A stretch of DNA of 64,000 nucleotides, taken from NCBI RefSeq assembly GCF_017591425.1, contig NW_024467106.1, positions 24,976,501 to 25,040,500 on the forward strand, read 5' to 3'. Origin of the DNA: Ochotona curzoniae. Taxonomy: Eukaryota > Chordata > Mammalia > Lagomorpha > Ochotonidae. The position numbers and the translations under genes are program-made. Numbering within the stretch: position 1 is the first letter of the stretch; the number at the start of each line of letters is the position of its first letter. Below are positions 59,036 to 64,000 of this stretch, piece after piece. Below the pieces are notes generated by a model, which was not told where the DNA came from, searched no databases, and saw nothing but the letters and a program-made list of their open reading frames with translations.

Positions 59036-59347
59036 GGAGCCAGCACTGTGGCATAGTGGGTAAAGCTGAGTTCTGCTGCAGTGGCATCCACATGGGCACT
59101 GGTTGCTCCACTTCCAATCCAGTGCCTCAGAATGCTCTGGAAGACAAACCAAGTGCTTGGGTCAGTGAACCCACATGAGTGACACAGAAATTCCTGGCTC
59201 CTGTCTTCAGCCTGGCCCAGCTTTGGCCATTGAGCTCACTTGGGATAAACAAGCAGACGAAATAACCGCTTTCTCTGTGTCTCTCTCTCTTTCCCTCTGT
59301 AACTTCGCTTTCTAAGAAATGAATGAAGAAGTAAACCTTTTAAAAAA
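59036..59347 (+). mobile_element. C-type SINE, older subfamily, complete
   Basis: GCCAGCACTGTGGCATAGTGG head, GTTGCTCCACTTCCAATCCAG, AAATTCCTGGCTCCTGTCTTC, then TGTGTCTCTCTCTCTTTCCC. Its 3' part lacks the TATATCTGACTTTCC signature of the young copies. Confidence 0.82.
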
Positions 59348-59544
59348 TGTTAGCTATAGAAGTACCAAGAAAAACGGAGAGTTACATGAAACTTTAACTA
59401 CTCAGCAAAAAGCATTACTCTCACTGTTTAGTGATTATGTTTTTTAGAGAGAGACCTTGCTGTGTATAAACACACGCATCTTTGAAATGCACACACATTC
59501 TAGCAAAGCCAGACGTCTAATCCTGGATTGTTAATATTTTCATG

Positions 59545-59785
59545 TGTAAAATACATTTTATGTATTTGAAATGCAGAGACAGACAGAAAGATCTTCTATT
59601 TATTGATTCATTCCTCAAATTCCTGCAGTGACCAGAACTGGGCTGGGCCAAAGGCGGGAGTCAGGATCTCTATCTGATTTCCACCTAGGCAGCAGGGCCT
59701 CATCTGCTGCCTCCCTGCTGTGTTAACACAGAGGGGATCAGAATACAGATGACACTGGATGGCCCCCAGGCACCCTGTTAGGGAT
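59545..59785 (-). mobile_element. C-type SINE, old
   Basis: TTTGAAATGCAGAGACAGAC, TGATTCATTCCTCAAATTCC, GGGCTGGGCCAAAGGCGGGA, and CTGCCTCCCTGCTGTG in reverse order. Confidence 0.65.
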
Positions 59786-60139
59786 GAGACCTGAGAAAGT
59801 GGTAACTTGCCTGCTACATTCTATCATGCATACTTTACATCTGTGCTTCTGTCTAGAAATGCAATCAATAACCTGGAAAATTGTGACTGGCATTGATACT
59901 TAGTAATAATAATGAAACATTCCATATAAATGTACAAATCCTGGAGCTTGTTTTACTTTTTTAGTAGTTATGAAAGTTGATGTAAAGTACTTGTTATTTC
60001 ATAAAAGTTTAACTCTTCCATAAATAAATTAGAAAAAAAATAAAGATAAATTCGTATATATTAAATCTTGAGTGTAGCCCCAAATTACCTTATTGACTTA
60101 TGTGACCATCTACATTATATGGATATACTTCACAATTTT

Positions 60140-60325
60140 GTGGCAAAAATATTGAAAACATTTTTGCGCAAAAATATATCGAAACATATGCATAATTTTC
60201 AAATTGTATGTGTTTTCCATTAACTTTTGTTAGCAGCCTGTTGTAAACATGAATTTCGCAAAACTTTGCTCTAAAATTACCATTTAACTTAATTTTCCAT
60301 GACTTTCAACACCCCCTTGTATACA
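60140..60325. mobile_element. mariner-like (MARNA/HSMAR2-type) remnant
   Basis: TTTTTGCGCAAAAATATATCG, CATATGCATAATTTTCAAATTG and GTTTTCCATTAACTTTTG, then AATTTTCCATGACTTTCAACA with CCCCCTTGTATAC. I recall this order from mammalian mariner ends; it is also similar to the right arm at 29560-29594. Confidence 0.45.
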
Positions 60326-60689
60326 GACAACTAGATCTCATATTCTACCACTCTGAAAATACAACCACAATTTTAGTTTGAAAGTATTATGCATTAATTG
60401 AAAGGACATACGACATTCTTACTTTAAACTTGTAAAAATTGTAGTAGACGAACCAGTCTCCTATATTTTATTTTGATGATTTCTATTTCTTTTGTTAAAG
60501 AATAAACATTTGTTCTCTGAGAGCTATCACATAATACCAGAAAATCCCCAGTTCTAAGAGCTTTATAACTCTAAAGTGTTGGTATCAAAAGCTTGTGACT
60601 CACAGGGATGTTGTAGCAAATAGCAGCTTAGTGTGTAAAACCATTTGGACGTTTGACACTGTGCTGAGAACTCACAAAACGAGGTATCC
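60326..60689. other. unique AT-rich sequence
   Basis: Nothing recognised. Confidence 0.5.
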
Positions 60690-60930
60690 TTTACCCATGT
60701 TAAGAGTACCTGGGCTGAATTGTGAGCTGTGTGAGCAATTCCGACATCCTGTTATGTTCACCCTGGAAACAGCAGGAAGTTCAAGGATGTAGTTCCTGAC
60801 CCAGACTTACTTAGTGAGGGCAATGGAGAGTGAAGCAAAGGATGATTGGATGAGCAATCGCTCTTTCACTTTCTCTCTCTTCCTCTCTTCCTCTAACTCC
60901 CCTTCTCCCTCTCTATGAAAAGAAAATTAA
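60690..60930 (+). mobile_element. C-type SINE fragment, very old
   Basis: ACCCTGGAAACAGCAGGAAG, TAGTTCCTGACCCAGACTTAC and a CTCTCTCTTCCTCTCTTCC block in SINE order. The head is not recognisable. Confidence 0.45.
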
Positions 60931-61915
60931 ATGAGAGAAAATGAACACATTTGGGACATGGAGTGGATATTACAAACAAACCTCAAATTTGAGCTATGAT
61001 TATTTTTATAGTTGTTAATAAGAATGTTATTAATGATGTTGATAACATAACATTTGTTAACAGAATCATTTTCATGTTATAATATTAACTGGGACGTGTA
61101 ATATGTTTTAGTTTGTGAAGCACATGATCAATCACACAAACATATCATTTCTGAGGCATAAGTTTGCATATGTTTTTTTGGTTTTGTTATATGATTTCAT
61201 TTTATTGTGGCAATTCCCAGAAGAAAATTTATTTTAAGAAAATAACAAAATATAACCAGGATCATGATTTAATCTTGTCAAATGTACCCGAATATAGTTA
61301 TATAAAGAAATTTTTTCCTTTGAGTTTTTGAACATATAGAGTTACCAGATCATCCTTGAAAAGAACTACAAATAGAGCCACCGGTAAACAGGATTGGATA
61401 GGGCAGCCTCGGTATTCTGTGGAAAGAGCAGCTCATGTGCCCTGATGAAAAATAGTCTGTAAACAGAAAATAGAAGAATTTTTTTTTAAACTTGAAGTTC
61501 TAAGAGTTGTTGGTGAACAAAAGACTCCACACCTGTGCCTGTGTGACTGCCATTGAATACTAGCAGCAGGAATCAACAGGCAAGACAATCTGTCACACTG
61601 AGGATGGCGGTCACCTCAGACGTCAGTTTGGAAAAGCGCATTCCTCAAGGGTGGTGATATTTAGGGTTGCCTCCCATGTATTTGGAGGTGTCTGAATAGG
61701 AGATCATCACACAGAGAAGAAAAAAAACCTCCTCCAGGCTTGACTGGGCTTTGATAACATAACACAAATGAAAGGTAAGGCAACAGAGGAAAAAATGTAT
61801 TGCAACACAAATGAAATAGCTCCTGGGGCAGCTAGCAGCAAGGACAAGATTAATTGCGCAGTGCTTGAAGATACTGTGCTAAATGCTACAGGCATAGCCA
61901 GATGAATCTGTTTTG
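60931..61915. other. unique sequence
   Basis: Nothing recognised; a T-rich G run near 61169-61180. Confidence 0.5.
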
Positions 61916-61929
61916 TAATCAGTAATTTC

Positions 61930-61950
61930 TTTTATTTTTTTTCTTTTTTA
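61930..61950 (-). mobile_element. tail-only retrotransposition insert, 21 bp
   Basis: TTTTATTTTTTTTCTTTTTTA sits between two perfect copies of TAATCAGTAATTTC (61916-61929 and 61951-61964). A 14-bp direct repeat flanking only a poly-A-like tract is what an extreme 5' truncation of an L1-driven insertion would leave. A polymerase slip could give a similar picture, but the 14-bp length argues against it. Confidence 0.6.
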
Positions 61951-61964
61951 TAATCAGTAATTTC

Positions 61965-62598
61965 ATGGCAAACAGCAAATTCTGGAAAATCTTTGAGAAG
62001 TTAATTGAATCTGATGAAATGAATCAAATTACGAGTCTTAAAGTCGAGATGGATAAAGTGGGGATTAAAAGGTTGCCCTCCACTTTGATTAAGAAAAAAA
62101 TCTACATAATCTGAGGCAAGGATCAGTCAATAGCAGAAATGGACTCATGGGATAATGTATAAGAAAAACGAATTATTACTCCACACCTGACAGTCAATGA
62201 ATAATAAATTGTGATCTATGTAAAAATATGCGTTTGTTGATCTCCCAAGCGTTGTCATCAAGCTGAGTTATGGGCAGTGTCGGCACTGTTGTTATGTTGT
62301 ATGAACCCTATCCACCTGGTTCTACAGATGTCAGGGAAGCAACTTATTCTTCCTTTGGCAGATGATGGATAGGGTACAGAAACTGCAACGCTTGTCAAGA
62401 ATAGGTCAGCGCTGAGATTTGCATTAATGTGTTGTGTTATCCAATCCCATCCAGCAAAATGTAGGTCAAAAGAAAATACATCACACCCTGAATTCGTTTA
62501 GGAGACAAACAAGAGAATCTGTTACGCTTAAATATGGAAAATGGACCCAATTAATGTCTTCAAAGCCTGTAAAGGAAAACTTAGTCAAAATAATTTTG
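61965..62598. other. unique sequence
   Basis: Nothing recognised. Confidence 0.5.
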
Positions 62599-62798
62599 GG
62601 GATCAGCACTGTAGCATAGCAGGTTAAGTAAGCCTAAGTACAATGACACCTCATATGAATGCCAGTTGAAGTCCTGGCTGCTCCACTTTTGCCCAAATGG
62701 TTGGACCCCTGCATTCATTTGAGGAATGAACCATGGAAGACTTTTCTGTCTCTCCCTTTCTGTCTGTAAGTGTACCTTTCAAATAAATACATTTAATA
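62599..62798 (+). mobile_element. C-type SINE, old, internally deleted
   Basis: GGGGATCAGCACTGTAGCATA head and CTGGCTGCTCCACTTTTGCC join early to GGTTGGACCCCTGCATTCA, then skip to GAGGAATGAACCATGGAAG and the TTTCAAATAAATACATTTA tail. At about 200 bp it is well short of the usual 330. Confidence 0.75.
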
Positions 62799-63106
62799 TA
62801 AAACTAATAGTTATTTTTGTAGTAATCTTAATCTCGCTACATATGGTTATACTTTTATAATTATTTAAAAACACAGATAAAACAATTTAAGCAGCATGTT
62901 TATTTTACTTTCATTTATCATGGGTAGGCAGGATATAACAGCAATAACAAAACAAATCTTCAAAACAAAATTAAGTACAAATTCTTTGCTATTATTTTTC
63001 TTAATTGAATATTTACTACAAAACATGACATTCTAGAAGAAGTACATACACAGCTAAACAATTAAGAAAATACATATTCTCACATACACATATGTATTTT
63101 ATGTTT

Positions 63107-63295
63107 TTTAGATTTTTTTAAAGATTTATTTTATTTTTATTGGAAAGTAAGATATACAGAGAGGAAGAGAGGCAGAGAGAAAGATCTTCTGTCCAAAGAT
63201 TCACTCCTGAAGTGAGCACTATGGCCGGTGCTATTCCGATCCGAAGCCAGGAGCCAGGAACCTCCTACAGGCCACTAGGTCATGGCACCGGGCTC
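63107..63295 (-). mobile_element. C-type SINE, internally deleted, with own TSD
   Basis: Tail TTATTTTTATTGGAAAGTAAG, body to GGAGCCAGGAACCTCCTACA, then a direct jump to the head GGCCACTAGGTCATGGCACC. About 140 bp of the middle are missing. A 12-bp TSD (TATTTTATGTTT) lies at 63095-63106 and 63296-63307. Confidence 0.85.
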
Positions 63296-63518
63296 TATTT
63301 TATGTTTCATCTAGTTTTAATTAATCTATCTCACCATCGTATTACCTGTTTTATTATTTAAGATTTTAAAAATAAATTATTTTATTTAATTATTTAGCAG
63401 TCAGAATCTCACCACTTGAGATTAATAATAAAATACTTTCACTTTGTATTCCTGTAATCACTAAATTTTAAACTACGTTTTTAAGGATTTATCTATTTTT
63501 GTTTAAAAAAAAGCAGGC

Positions 63519-63859
63519 TTTTTAAGATTTATTTATTTATTTATTTATTTAATTGGAAAGGCAGATATACAGAGAGGAGGAGAGACAGAAAAATCTTCCG
63601 TTCTCTGATTCACTCCTGAAGCAGCCACCACGGACAGAGCTGAACCAATATAGTGCCAGAAGCCTGGAGCCTGGAGCCTCTTCTGGGTCTCCCATGTCAG
63701 TGCAGGGTCCTAAGGCTTTGGGCCATCCCCAACTGCTTTCCTAGGCCACAAGCAGGGAGCTGGATGGGAAGCGGGGCTACCAGGATTAGAACCAGAGACC
63801 ATTTGGGAGCCTGGGTGTGCAAAGCAAGGACTTTAGCCACTAGGCTACCATACCAGGCC
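63519..63859 (-). mobile_element. C-type SINE, full length, ATTT tail repeat
   Basis: A TTTATTTATTTATTTATTT tail, GGCAGATATACAGAGAGGAG, GGCCACAAGCAGGGAGCTGG, and head GGCTACCATACCAGGCCC in reverse. The 110-, 63- and 87-codon frames here are shadows. Confidence 0.92.
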
Positions 63860-63865
63860 CTTGAA

Positions 63866-64000
63866 CGGCCTATTTTACAGAGAAGAGGAGACAAACAGAG
63901 ATCTTTCATCCACTGGTTCACTCCACAAATGGCCATAATGGCCAGACCAGAGCTGACCAAAGCTGAGAGTCAGAAGCATGGTTAGAGGTTCCCAAAGCAT
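63866..64000 (-). mobile_element. C-type SINE cut by the window end
   Basis: CAGAGAAGAGGAGACAAACAG, TCATCCACTGGTTCACTCC and TGGCCAGACCAGAGCTGACC are the tail-side half on the - strand. The rest lies beyond 64000. Confidence 0.8.

Overview
The window reads as an AT-rich, gene-poor stretch of a mammalian nuclear genome. No complete protein-coding gene, rRNA or tRNA gene was found. The main features are retrotransposons. There are about forty full or partial copies of a tRNA-derived lagomorph C-type SINE. Their 3' ends carry the pattern TATATCTGACTTTCCAAT followed by AAAATAAATAAATC-like tails, which I associate with pika (Ochotona) rather than rabbit. The host assignment is therefore a lagomorph, most likely Ochotona; it rests on memory of repeat families, not on a search.

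Layout. 1-14 kb: mostly unique AT-rich sequence with scattered SINEs, one MIR, old L1 3'-end pieces and a tandem-repeat L1-related block at 6.2-6.9 kb. 14-17 kb: microsatellites, an inverted SINE pair and a decayed L1 ORF2 on the + strand. 17-24 kb: old SINEs, a tandem SINE pair, and unique sequence that includes a homeodomain-site-rich candidate regulatory block near 23.1 kb. 24.26-25.10 kb and 35.17-36.62 kb: two young 5'-truncated L1 insertions on the - strand, the second with a perfect 26-bp target-site duplication (TSD) and an uninterrupted ORF2 C-terminus. 28-30 kb: an orphan signal-peptide-like exon and a mariner-like element split by a young SINE. 31-35 kb: ancient L1 debris. 38.3-38.8 kb: a composite SINE flanked by one TSD pair. 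42.8-51.2 kb: three solo-LTR-like elements (one class-II-like with 6-bp TSD, two with TGTTA/TAACA ends) and a dense SINE cluster at 43.9-45.5 kb. 51-64 kb: largely unique sequence, purine-rich tracts, another mariner-like remnant, a 21-bp tail-only insertion with 14-bp TSDs at 61.9 kb, and three SINEs in the last kilobase.

Nothing here works together as an operon or pathway. The biology is retrotransposition history: young elements keep perfect TSDs and open frames, while older ones are decayed, nested or rearranged. The nearly unique blocks between repeats may hold distal regulatory elements, but that is inference from motif content only.
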